Assembly: GCF_021530565.1 (NCBI RefSeq)
Contig: NZ_JAKGBI010000013.1
Location: forward strand, 124,001 to 188,000
DNA length: 64,000 nucleotides
Reading direction: 5' to 3'
Source: Pseudoalteromonas sp. SMS1
GTDB lineage: Bacteria > Pseudomonadota > Gammaproteobacteria > Enterobacterales > Alteromonadaceae
Shown here: positions 31,125 to 39,957 of the stretch, in pieces
How the letters are laid out: every line of letters starts with the position of its first letter
Position numbering within the stretch: the first letter of the stretch is position 1
Position numbers and translations under genes: made by a program
The notes under the pieces: generated by a model
Seen by the model: the letters and a program-made list of their open reading frames with translations, nothing else
The model's database searches: none
Told to the model about the DNA's origin: nothing

Positions 31125-31437
31125 ACAAGCTTGTTTGGTTATTTTGAACAATAAACATACTGTTATTGATTTTTAAATATTGATGACATCTCGTTTAAAT
31201 CTAGATTTACAAATGTACCTATAAAAGGCGTAGCCTATGGGTTGTTTTATGGAAAACAAGAGAGCTTTTTAGGCTGGATATTGTTTGTTTTGAAAATTTA
31301 AGTTGCTGTATTTAGGTGTATTTGAAAGGGGATAAACGAGCGTGCATTTGCGGCTAACAGAGGGAAATACAAGACCATTGGTAGTGCGTATGTCAAACGC
31401 TATGAGATATAATCGAGGTAAGTTATAAGAGGTATAT

Positions 31438-32514
31438 GTGAATTTGAACTGGCAAGCTCTCGTCGATAATAGACAACGATTTTTTTGGGTACTGCAAATT
31501 TCAGGGTGGATTGGATATGCTCTGGTGAATTATATCGGTTCCAAAGTCTTTGAAATGCGTGATATATACGTTTTTGTGATAGTACTCAACGCGTATGCTG
31601 GTTGTTTAATGACGGTTCCACTTCGATATTTGTACCGCAGAGTGTGGAATGCGAAACCGTGGATACTGATTTTTGTTGTTTTTAGTGTGTCGTATATCAC
31701 AGGTACCCTTTGGTCTGTTGTTCAAAAATACAATCTTTGGGAAATTTACCGTCATGGGTATCGACCCGATGAGTGGTTTTATTACCTCCAGCAAGGTCTG
31801 GATTCGGTTTATATTGTGTTATGTTGGAGTGGCTTGTACTTTGGTATAAAGTACTACCAATTGCTACAAAGTGAGAGGCAAAAAGCCCTAAAGGCAAACA
31901 CCATGGCACATGAGGCACAGCTGAAAATGCTTCGATACCAACTCAATCCTCACTTCTTATTCAACACATTAAATGCAATTTCTACACTGGTGCTAGTTGA
32001 AGAAAACAAAGATGCAAACCAAATGGTATCTAGGCTCAGTGACTTCTTGCGTTATACATTAAATACAGACCCAATCAAAAAAGTTCCCCTAGAGCAGGAA
32101 CTTCATGCGCTAAAATTGTATCTAGAGATAGAGAAAGTTAGATTTGATGAGCGTTTGGCTATTGACTTAGATATCACTGAGCAAGCCAAAGAAGCGCTGG
32201 TACCTAGCCTGATATTACAGCCGCTGATAGAAAATTCGATTAAATATGCTATTGCACATATGGACGAGGGCGGCAAAATAGAAATTAAAGCACAAGTATT
32301 TGCCAATGAGCTATTGTTAGAAGTTGGAGACAATGGCCCAGGTGCAGAATTAGACAATGGGCAATTAAAAAATGCCAGTGGCGTGGGTATCGCAAATACA
32401 CAAGATAGGTTAAAAACACTGTACGAAAATAACTTTTCGTTTGTGCTGTCGAATAATACGCCTTCAGGATTGAAGGCAAATATACGAGTTCCGTTTGAAA
32501 AGGCCGAGAAGTGA
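31438..32514 (+). CDS. LytS/YehU-type sensor histidine kinase
   Basis: Inner-membrane kinase of 358 residues with about four N-terminal membrane segments (FFWVLQISGWIGYALVNYIG and others) and a His_kinase domain (HFLFNTLNAISTLV with the phospho-accepting His). A HATPase domain follows (LQPLIENSIKYAIAH, GDNGPGAE, GVGIANTQDRL). The start is GTG at 31438 with AAGAGG seven bases upstream. It is immediately followed by its LytTR response regulator, so they form one two-component system. The gene is divergent from the siderophore receptor, but a functional link is only a guess. Confidence 0.92.
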   Translation: MNLNWQALVDNRQRFFWVLQISGWIGYALVNYIGSKVFEMRDIYVFVIVLNAYAGCLMTVPLRYLYRRVWNAKPWILIFVVFSVSYITGTLWSVVQKYNLWEIYRHGYRPDEWFYYLQQGLDSVYIVLCWSGLYFGIKYYQLLQSERQKALKANTMAHEAQLKMLRYQLNPHFLFNTLNAISTLVLVEENKDANQMVSRLSDFLRYTLNTDPIKKVPLEQELHALKLYLEIEKVRFDERLAIDLDITEQAKEALVPSLILQPLIENSIKYAIAHMDEGGKIEIKAQVFANELLLEVGDNGPGAELDNGQLKNASGVGIANTQDRLKTLYENNFSFVLSNNTPSGLKANIRVPFEKAEK

Positions 32515-32518
32515 AGTA

Positions 32519-33343
32519 ATGAGCAAGATTAAAACGCTAATTGTCGATGATGAGCCGTTAGCCAGAAAAGGGTTGGCCGTCAGACTAAAAGATTTTGAAG
32601 AAATAGAAGTAATTGAGCTTTGTAATGGTGGACAGAAAGCCATTGAACTATGCCAGCAGCAAGATATAGATTTGGTCTTTTTGGATATCCAAATGCCTGG
32701 CATGAATGGCTTTGAGGTCGCTAGGACCTTGAGTGAAAGTGTGAAACCCTTACCCGCGATAGTTTTTGTTACGGCTTTCGACCACTATGCGGTAAAGGCA
32801 TTCGAGATACATGCGCTAGATTACATTCTCAAACCAGTAGATGACAACAGACTAAAACAGGCGATTGAAAAAGTGCAGAGCTATCTAAAAACCCAACAAG
32901 ATAACGCCCATAAGAAAAAGCTTGCGAGCTTTGTCGCAGGGATAACTGGCAACAACTGCGAAGAGATCCTTAAAAAGCTAGCCACTGGCGATGTAATTGA
33001 AGATAAAAAGTTTCCAGAGTCGCTGGCGGTAAAAGAGCAGGGTGAGATTATTCGAGTGTCTACCGCAACGATCCAGTGGATTGATGCGGCAGGAGATTAT
33101 ATGTGCCTGCACTGCGCTGATGGCCAGACACACATTTTACGTAAAACGATGAAGGAGCTAGAGCAAGAGCTGGACCCTAAATTATTCGTAAGAGTACATC
33201 GCTCGGCCATTGTTAATACTGGGCAGATCAGCAAATTAGTAACGCAAAGTAGTGGTGAGTATTTATTAGTGTTGGACAACGGCCAAGAATTGAAAGTCAG
33301 CCGTAGTTACCGAGACAAAGTTAAATCTGCACTGGCTAGTTAA
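32519..33343 (+). CDS. LytTR-family response regulator
   Basis: DNA-binding regulator of 274 residues: a receiver (TLIVDDEPLARKGLAVRL, phospho-Asp in LVFLDIQMPGMNG, Lys in DYILKPVDD), a linker, and a LytTR domain (IQWIDAAGDYMCLHCADGQ, RVHRSAIVNTGQI, VSRSYRDKVK). The ATG at 32519 lies 4 bases past the kinase stop; the frame to 32495 overlaps the kinase and is not needed. It is followed by a terminator. Confidence 0.93.
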   Translation: MSKIKTLIVDDEPLARKGLAVRLKDFEEIEVIELCNGGQKAIELCQQQDIDLVFLDIQMPGMNGFEVARTLSESVKPLPAIVFVTAFDHYAVKAFEIHALDYILKPVDDNRLKQAIEKVQSYLKTQQDNAHKKKLASFVAGITGNNCEEILKKLATGDVIEDKKFPESLAVKEQGEIIRVSTATIQWIDAAGDYMCLHCADGQTHILRKTMKELEQELDPKLFVRVHRSAIVNTGQISKLVTQSSGEYLLVLDNGQELKVSRSYRDKVKSALAS

Positions 33344-33375
33344 GTTAAATCTACCTCGTATTTTAGTCTTGCTAT

Positions 33376-33415
33376 AAAAAAGCCCAACTTAATAATAAGC
33401 TGGGCAGTATTTCTT
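33376..33415. terminator. Bidirectional terminator between lytTR regulator and pykA
   Basis: Stem GCCCAACTT (33382-33390) / AAGCTGGGC (33397-33405), with one wobble pair, has A-rich and T-rich flanks in the convergent gap. Confidence 0.75.
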
Positions 33416-33432
33416 TATTCTAAAATATGCAC

Positions 33433-34866
33433 TTAGACGGTGACAATTTTCATTGTGTTGGTCGCACCAATAGTTTCCATTAAGTCACCGTGAGTGAGTA
33501 TCACGGTATCACCTTTTTCTAGCGAGCCATTTTCAACAAGTGTGTTAAGTGCATCACGTACCAATGTTTCAGCTGTACAGCTTGTTGAATCAAAGAATAC
33601 AGGATATACACCACGGTACAGTGCTGTTTGTCCAAGCGTAGAACTATGGCGAGACAATGAGAAAATAGGCAAGCCAGAGCTGATCCTAGACATTAGTTTA
33701 GACGTGTTCCCTGATTCTGTCAGTGCAACGATTGCTTTTACCGAGTCTAAGTGGTTTGCCGCGTACATAGCCGAGAGCGCAAGTGTCTCTGATGTGTCAG
33801 AGAACATACTATCAAGTCTGTGCTTTGAAATATGTGTTTCAGGCTGAGACTCCGCTCCTAAACAAACGCGTGCCATAGTAGAGACGGTTTCCTCTGGGTA
33901 GTCACCTGCTGCGGTTTCTGCTGAAAGCATCACCGCATCCGTACCATCTAATACCGCGTTTGCTACGTCCATCACTTCTGCACGTGTTGGCATTGGGTTA
34001 TCAATCATTGACTCCATCATCTGAGTCGCAGTAATAACCGTTCGGTTTAGTGAACGCGCACGATTAATAATTTGTTTTTGCTTGCCAACTAATGCAGCAT
34101 CGCCAATTTCAACGCCCAAATCACCCCGTGCAACCATAACGGCATCTGATGCTAAAACGATGTCATCAATCGCTTCGATTGTGTCAACAGCTTCTGCTCG
34201 TTCAATCTTCGCCAAAAGCTGTGCATTAGAGCCCGCTTTTTCTGCAAGACTACGAACGTAGCGCATATCGTCACCACTACGCGGGAACGAAACAGCAATA
34301 TAATCTACGCCAATCTCTGTTGCTGTAATTAGGTCTTGTTTATCTTTGTCCGTAAAAGCAGGCGCTGTTAGGCCACCTCCTAAACGGTTAATCCCTTTAT
34401 TGTTGGACAACACGCCACCAACGGTGACAGTACAGTTTACTTTTTGCCCTGCAACGTTATCTACGGTTAACTGAATAAGACCATCGTTAAGTAGAAGCAA
34501 ATCACCTGTTTGAACGTCTTGAGGAAGCTCTTTGTAGTCAATGCCAACGGCTTCAACGCTACCTTCACCTAAGCCCAACTCTGCATCTAGTGTAAATTTG
34601 GCGCCAACTTCTAAATTAACTTTACCTTCTGCAAAGGTAGAAACACGTATTTTTGGACCTTGCAAATCGGCAAGGATTGCAACGTGCTTGTCTAATCTCT
34701 TCGCAATTTCTCGAACAGCTTCGGCTCTGTCTTTATGATCTTGCGCTACCCCGTGGGAAAAGTTTAGTCGTACTACATTAGCACCGGCATGTATGATTTT
34801 TTCTAAATTATTATCTCTATCTGTAGCTGGTCCCAATGTGGCAACTATTTTTGTGCGTCTAAGCAT
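33433..34866 (-). CDS. pykA: Pyruvate kinase II
   Basis: Catalyses phosphoenolpyruvate + ADP to pyruvate + ATP at the end of glycolysis/Entner-Doudoroff. The 477 residues closely follow E. coli PykA rather than Pyk[21 protein letters not shown] at the N terminus, [54 protein letters not shown] and [15 protein letters not shown] with the catalytic and K+/Mg2+ residues. It is divergent from a 6-phosphogluconate dehydrogenase gene; the shared 435-base region contains a perfect palindrome that may be an operator. Confidence 0.96.
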   Translation of the reverse strand: MLRRTKIVATLGPATDRDNNLEKIIHAGANVVRLNFSHGVAQDHKDRAEAVREIAKRLDKHVAILADLQGPKIRVSTFAEGKVNLEVGAKFTLDAELGLGEGSVEAVGIDYKELPQDVQTGDLLLLNDGLIQLTVDNVAGQKVNCTVTVGGVLSNNKGINRLGGGLTAPAFTDKDKQDLITATEIGVDYIAVSFPRSGDDMRYVRSLAEKAGSNAQLLAKIERAEAVDTIEAIDDIVLASDAVMVARGDLGVEIGDAALVGKQKQIINRARSLNRTVITATQMMESMIDNPMPTRAEVMDVANAVLDGTDAVMLSAETAAGDYPEETVSTMARVCLGAESQPETHISKHRLDSMFSDTSETLALSAMYAANHLDSVKAIVALTESGNTSKLMSRISSGLPIFSLSRHSSTLGQTALYRGVYPVFFDSTSCTAETLVRDALNTLVENGSLEKGDTVILTHGDLMETIGATNTMKIVTV

Positions 34867-35007
34867 CAGATTCTCCTGTAGGCTGTTCTTGCTAACATCT
34901 TTTTCGAAAAGCAGGTTGAAAAATAAGCATTTTAAGCATGATTAACTAAATAATGTCAGATATTCGCGCTTTTATGTAAAGTTTTGCCTATTAACCCTTT
35001 TTCATAC

Positions 35008-35022
35008 ACAAATTAAATTATA
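35008..35022. promoter_or_regulatory. Weak HexR-like site upstream of pykA
   Basis: The 10-base core AATTAAATTA (35011-35020) equals the core of the published gammaproteobacterial HexR consensus TGTAATTAAATTACA, but the outer left half does not match. HexR is known to control pykA in relatives; this instance is tentative. Confidence 0.25.
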
Positions 35023-35042
35023 TGATCTGTATGACGTGATTA

Positions 35043-35056
35043 TGACACCGGTGTCA
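35043..35056. promoter_or_regulatory. 14-bp perfect palindrome, possible LacI/GntR-type operator
   Basis: TGACACCGGTGTCA is a perfect palindrome centred on CCGG in the divergent region between pykA and gnd. Form and CG centre resemble LacI-family operators. It lies about 180 bases upstream of the pykA start and 245 bases upstream of the gnd start. Confidence 0.5.
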
Positions 35057-35301
35057 GGAGTCGTCAATCTAAGAGTGACATAAGATTCCGAATAACACTC
35101 TGACTTATAATGCATTCAGCCAGTGTGTAAGGCAAAAATTTTTGCTTGAGCTGAAGCGTGTTATCAGAGAATGAGTACTAAACTTTGAACAGCTTAGTAA
35201 TTTAGAGTGGCCAGAGCAGCACATTGTAAGCAGCTCAGGTATAATATACTCAACATCGTGTGAACGAATTAAAGTGTGGTTGTTACCGAGGAGGAAACTT
35301 A

Positions 35302-36675
35302 ATGCAAGTTGCATTAGTTGGTTTAGGTGTGATGGGCAAAAACCTAGCACTTAATTTAATTGAGAAAGGTATGACGTTAGTCGCCTATGATAAAAATCCA
35401 GACGCAGGTGCTGAACTAATTAGTTGTGCTCAGGCGTTGGGTGTAGAAGAGCGTCTCCATATCGTATCGGATCTCGGTGATATGGTTAAAAGGCTTGAGC
35501 CTCCTCGTTCTATATTATTGCTAGTACCAGCAGGAGAGTTAGTTGATACCGTTTGCAATGAACTGATAGAAGCCGGCGTGTCTAAAGGTGATATCATCGT
35601 TGATTGTGGTAATAGTAACTATAAAGATGGTATAGCGCGTAAGCTGAAATATCAAAATAAGTTTGAATTTGCGACGATGGGCATATCTGGTGGTGCGGAG
35701 GGGGCTCGTCATGGCCCGGCAATGATGGCCAGTGGCTCTGAAGGTGGTTGGGAACGATTGGTTCCATGGTTCGAGAAAGTGGCTGCTAGCTATAATGACG
35801 AATCATGTTTTGCTCGTGTTGGCCAATCAGCGAGTGGTCATTTTGTGAAAATGGTCCACAATGGCATCGAGTATGCGTTGATGCAGCTAATTGCTGAAAT
35901 ATACCACTTACTAAGAATTGGTACAGGCCGCACTCCAAAAGAAGTCGCCGCTATTTTTGAGTCTTGGTCAGAGGGTGAATTAAATAGCTATCTATTATCG
36001 ATCTCTCGTCATATTTTAAGTCTCGAAGATAACGAAAAAACACCGTTAGTTGACTTGATAGACAATAAAGTTGGTGCGAAAGGGACTGGCCTTTGGACTG
36101 CTCAAAATGCCCTAGAATTAGGCATTGCGGTACCTTCTCTTGTCGCGGCTGTGCAAGCGCGTCATTTAACAAACACCATTAGCACATTAGCTGCTAAAGA
36201 AATGACATATCAAGCAAAGCAAACTAATCAAGTTGATATCGACCTTGAAGAGTTAAAGTCTGCATTCTATTTTGCGAGCCTGCTTTGTTATCGTCAGGGT
36301 TTAGCGTTAATAAAAGGCGCATCACGTTCTCACCAGTGGAAGGTTGATCTTGCCAAGACGTTACAAACTTGGAGAGCAGGTTGTATTATCCGTGCGGATT
36401 ACTTGGATGACATTGCAAAAGGTGTAGACTTTATCGATACCTTAGAAAAAGAAGCCAGTGCATTAAGAAGCATTACGGGTCAGGCAATTCAAACCGGCTT
36501 AGCGTTTCCAGTACTAGCCTCTACGCAAACCTATATTGCAACACTGAGTACGCCAAGTAATGGGCATTTAGTCCAAGCCCAACGCGATTATTTTGGTGAG
36601 CATGGTATCAAAACACACAGTGGTGAAACATCTCACCTAACGGACTTAGTTGATCTCCCCGAAAAGGTGAGGTAA
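35302..36675 (+). CDS. gnd: 6-phosphogluconate dehydrogenase, decarboxylating
   Basis: Oxidative pentose phosphate enzyme converting 6-phosphogluconate and NADP+ to ribulose 5-phosphate, CO2 and NADPH. The 457 residues begin with the Rossmann motif ALVGLGVMGKNLALNL; the signature GISGGAEGARHGPAMMASG and the active-site helix HFVKMVHNGIEYALMQ (catalytic Lys) are present, as is KGTGLWTAQNALELG. GAGGAGG before 35302 is a strong ribosome binding site. The frame upstream to 35260 is not needed. It is followed by a terminator. Confidence 0.95.
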   Translation: MQVALVGLGVMGKNLALNLIEKGMTLVAYDKNPDAGAELISCAQALGVEERLHIVSDLGDMVKRLEPPRSILLLVPAGELVDTVCNELIEAGVSKGDIIVDCGNSNYKDGIARKLKYQNKFEFATMGISGGAEGARHGPAMMASGSEGGWERLVPWFEKVAASYNDESCFARVGQSASGHFVKMVHNGIEYALMQLIAEIYHLLRIGTGRTPKEVAAIFESWSEGELNSYLLSISRHILSLEDNEKTPLVDLIDNKVGAKGTGLWTAQNALELGIAVPSLVAAVQARHLTNTISTLAAKEMTYQAKQTNQVDIDLEELKSAFYFASLLCYRQGLALIKGASRSHQWKVDLAKTLQTWRAGCIIRADYLDDIAKGVDFIDTLEKEASALRSITGQAIQTGLAFPVLASTQTYIATLSTPSNGHLVQAQRDYFGEHGIKTHSGETSHLTDLVDLPEKVR

Positions 36676-36686
36676 GTCAGCTGTAT

Positions 36687-36716
36687 AAAAAAGGCCACAT
36701 AATGTGGCCTTTTTAA
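36687..36716. terminator. Terminator after gnd (bidirectional with ansA)
   Basis: AAAAAGGCCACAT and its complement around 36687-36713 form a stem with A and T tails in the convergent gap between gnd and ansA. Confidence 0.8.
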
Positions 36717-36748
36717 ATTTGAGGGAGGGCTTAACACTCAGATAAAAA

Positions 36749-37759
36749 CTACCGTGTTAGCTCTCCTCGTAAATTGTCTTGCATTAAATGGCGAATGGTT
36801 TCAAGCTCCAAGTCTTGGCTAAATAGATAATGCAATTTAGTCAAGCAAGCTTCCAGTGTCATATCATAACCGCTGATAACACCACAGTTTAATAGCGCGT
36901 TACCCGTTGCATATCCCCCCATATTTACTTGTCCTTGCAAGCATTGTGTTAGGTTGACTATCACAACACCGCGCTCAGAGGCAGCTTTTAGGGTATTTAA
37001 TATTGCTTCTTGCTGCGGGGCGTTACCAACGCCAAAGCTAAGCAGAATTAACGCTTTAACATCGCTAGACAGTATATTCTCAACCATTGCCGCGCTGATC
37101 CCTGGATAAAGATGCAATACGGCAATAGCTTGAGATTGAATTGATGTGACATCTAGATCTTGGTCAACATAAGGACTAAGTTTGCCCTCTTGTAATTGGA
37201 TATTAATGCCCACTTGAGCTAACGGTGGTAAATTGGGTGAAGCAAACGCATCAAAACCGTCTGCGTGTGCCTTTAATGCGCGATTTCCTCTGAAGAGTTT
37301 GTTATTAAAGAACAGACTCACTTCAGCGATTGGGTAGTTAGCGGCAAGATACATGGCGTTGAGCAAATTGACTTGTCCATCCGATCTCAGTTGAGAGAGG
37401 GGGATTTGTGACCCCGTTACAATGACTGGTTTAGTTAAATTCTCAAACATGAAAGACAGAGCAGAAGCGGTATATGCCATTGTATCCGTGCCATGTAGTA
37501 CCACAAAGCCATCGTAATCATTGTACTTAGACTTTATATCTTCAGCAATGAGTTTCCAGTGCTTTGGCGACATGTCTGAAGAGTCAATGAGGGGGCAGTA
37601 CTCGTGAATATCAAATAGCGGCATTTCTTCTCGGGTAAATTCCGCATTATTTTTCACGGTTTCTGTTAGGTAACCAGCCACTGGCACATAGCCCTTACTT
37701 GACTGCTTCATACCAATAGTACCGCCCGTGTAGGCAATATATATTTTTTTTCTTTTCAT
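36749..37759 (-). CDS. ansA: Cytoplasmic L-asparaginase I
   Basis: Hydrolyses L-asparagine to aspartate and ammonia. The 336-residue product has no signal peptide, as expected for the cytoplasmic type I enzyme. Both threonine motifs are present: YTGGTIGM near the N terminus (nucleophile about Thr11) and VVLHGTDTMAYTASALSF with the second catalytic Thr-Asp. The gene follows sppA as in E. coli. The ATG directly follows a hairpin and seven T on the minus strand, and no Shine-Dalgarno sequence is visible, so translation initiation here is unusual. Confidence 0.93.
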   Translation of the reverse strand: MKRKKIYIAYTGGTIGMKQSSKGYVPVAGYLTETVKNNAEFTREEMPLFDIHEYCPLIDSSDMSPKHWKLIAEDIKSKYNDYDGFVVLHGTDTMAYTASALSFMFENLTKPVIVTGSQIPLSQLRSDGQVNLLNAMYLAANYPIAEVSLFFNNKLFRGNRALKAHADGFDAFASPNLPPLAQVGINIQLQEGKLSPYVDQDLDVTSIQSQAIAVLHLYPGISAAMVENILSSDVKALILLSFGVGNAPQQEAILNTLKAASERGVVIVNLTQCLQGQVNMGGYATGNALLNCGVISGYDMTLEACLTKLHYLFSQDLELETIRHLMQDNLRGELTR

Positions 37760-37790
37760 AAAAAAAGCCCAGAAATATTTCTGGGCTTAG
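37760..37790 (-). terminator. Terminator-like hairpin after sppA, abutting the ansA start codon
   Basis: Stem AAGCCCAGAAA (37765-37775) / TTTCTGGGCTT (37778-37788) is followed on the minus strand by seven T that run straight into the ansA ATG. It can end sppA transcripts or attenuate ansA. Confidence 0.75.
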
Positions 37791-37845
37791 TATATCAACT
37801 GCAGCATCACATTGCAGTTTATTCATTAACCTTAAGTGCAATACA

Positions 37846-39723
37846 CTATTGTGTGACGTTACACATCGTACACACACTATATATACTATTTGGGTCGTTA
37901 TATAGTTCAATCATTTTTGTACTTTTTTGGACTTGCTCCAAAAGCTGGTTAACGCCTTGCTTTGTAATTACTTGGAGCGGATCCGCGGCTTGCATTTCGT
38001 TCTCAAGGAATGACTGAACAAGTTGAGTCCCGAAAATTTGCTGCATTAAGAGCTCTTTCTCTGACAATGTCTGCTCTACAGTGATCACATCATATTGCTC
38101 TAGGCTTGCGAGGCTCGCTGCGGCTTCAATAGCTTGTTGTTTGGTACCAAGCTTATCAATGAGTCCAAACTCCAATGCTTGAGGGGCAAGCCATACACGG
38201 CCTTGCGCAACGTCGTTGACATCATCTTTACTTAGATTGCGAGCTTCTGAGATCATCGATAAGAATTTATCGTATGCATCTTCGATACTCATTTGGATAA
38301 TGTCTGCATACTCTGGGTCTAAGCCACGAGCAACCGATGAAGATTTGAGCTCGGTTGTTGCTACACCGTCTGAATACACACCCAGTTCCTTAAGTGAATT
38401 TTCGAAAGTAAAAATGGTGCCAAAAATACCGATAGAGCCAGTAATTGTGCTAGGGGACGCCCAAATTTCATTGGCTGAAGCGGCAATCCAATATCCGCCG
38501 GAAGCCGCGACAGAACCCATTGATGCAACGATAGGTTTACCAGCTGCTTTTATAGCAAGCACTTCATTACGGATTTTCTCAGAAGCGAACATGCTTCCGC
38601 CACCCGAATCAATGCGTAATACGACCGCTTTTACCTTATTATCCAAACGAGCTTTGCGCAGGAGTTCCGCTGTGGAGTCACCGCCGATTACGCCAGCTTT
38701 TCGTTTACCGTCTACAATATGCCCTTTAGCCACAACAACCGCGACTTTGTCGGTCATTGGGTTCGGAAATTGGCTAAAGTCAGGCAGAGAAGCGAGATAG
38801 TCGCTATATTTTACCTGTCGGTATGCATTGCCTTTGTCCTGTGTGCCAACAATGTCAACTAATTTGCTGTTAAACTCTTGATCTGTCTCCAACTTATCAA
38901 CCCACCCATACTTGAGTGCAAATTGACCAGAGTCACCAGAGACAGTGGCCATTTTATCGCCTAGCTGTGTCAGTGTTTCATCGAAGTTATGCAAATCGAA
39001 AGGTCTTTTCGCCGCTACATCTTCTTTGTATTGCATCCACAAACTATCTAACCACAGTTTGTTTGCTTCTTTTGCAGCGTCAGACATATCATTTCTGATA
39101 AATGGCTCTACTGCTGATTTATATGTGCCAACACGGAAAATGTGCTGCGTTACTTTTAGTTTGTCTAGCGCATCTTTAAAGTACATCGGATAAGTACCAA
39201 AACCACTTAGGCTGACAGCGCCATAAGGATGCATGGATATTTCATTTGCCGTTGCAGCTAAATAATACTGCGTTTGAGTAAAGTAAGGACTATGGGCATA
39301 AACCAGCTTGCCGGTTTCTTTAAACGATTCAAGTGCATCCGTGATATCACGTAGTTTGTCTAGATGTCCGTGATGTAAGTGTCTGAGGTCTAGGTTGATT
39401 GCACGAATGCGTGCATCTTTAGCCGCAGCGTTAATGACGCGCACAACATCATCAACCAAGATTTCTGTGGGCATTTCTTTTGAGCCCATAGCATCGTCAA
39501 GTGCCGCATCTAATGGGTCGACGTAAGTCAACTGTTCGACTAAAACTCCCGACAAATTCAGTCTTAAAACACTGTCTTGTGGCACTAGAATTTCTTCTTC
39601 TGACGACATAATTGCAGCGACAAAAACGACAATCAGTGCGACAAAGACCAAGTTTACTATCAGCCTGCGCGAAAAGTTCAGCGCGTGCCAGATACCTTTA
39701 AATAGTTTTGCGATCAACTTCAA
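37846..39723 (-). CDS. sppA: Signal peptide peptidase A (protease IV)
   Basis: Inner-membrane serine/lysine protease that degrades cleaved signal peptides. The 625 residues (E. coli 618) have one N-terminal membrane anchor (about 21-39). The catalytic dyad is Lys202 (RVGTYKSAVEPF) and Ser408 (SMGSVAASGGYWIAAS), in register with E. coli Lys209/Ser409, and IDSGGGSMFASEKI is also conserved. The start is TTG at 39723 with AAAGGA six bases upstream. ansA follows in the same direction. Confidence 0.95.
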   Translation of the reverse strand: MKLIAKLFKGIWHALNFSRRLIVNLVFVALIVVFVAAIMSSEEEILVPQDSVLRLNLSGVLVEQLTYVDPLDAALDDAMGSKEMPTEILVDDVVRVINAAAKDARIRAINLDLRHLHHGHLDKLRDITDALESFKETGKLVYAHSPYFTQTQYYLAATANEISMHPYGAVSLSGFGTYPMYFKDALDKLKVTQHIFRVGTYKSAVEPFIRNDMSDAAKEANKLWLDSLWMQYKEDVAAKRPFDLHNFDETLTQLGDKMATVSGDSGQFALKYGWVDKLETDQEFNSKLVDIVGTQDKGNAYRQVKYSDYLASLPDFSQFPNPMTDKVAVVVAKGHIVDGKRKAGVIGGDSTAELLRKARLDNKVKAVVLRIDSGGGSMFASEKIRNEVLAIKAAGKPIVASMGSVAASGGYWIAASANEIWASPSTITGSIGIFGTIFTFENSLKELGVYSDGVATTELKSSSVARGLDPEYADIIQMSIEDAYDKFLSMISEARNLSKDDVNDVAQGRVWLAPQALEFGLIDKLGTKQQAIEAAASLASLEQYDVITVEQTLSEKELLMQQIFGTQLVQSFLENEMQAADPLQVITKQGVNQLLEQVQKSTKMIELYNDPNSIYSVCTMCNVTQ

Positions 39724-39957
39724 TGTGATTCCTTTAAATTTAGTACCTAAATACTCTCATTTAATATCATAACTTAGTTGTGAGCGGAGTGTTACACCTA
39801 AAACGTAACGAAGTATTAATTTTTATACATATTTAAATAATTGGCCGAAGATTCAAAATTTCGAGGACGGTCGAATAAATAATTTGTGCTTTTTACTTGC
39901 CAAAATTTTGAAAAAGGTTAATGTTCACAGGTAAGACCAGTTACATTGGGGCGAGCA

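Noticed and set aside
15499-33343. Possible reading of the signalling genes as one operon
   Set aside because: Genes lie on both strands with at least four divergent or convergent switches, so they are a cluster and not one transcript.
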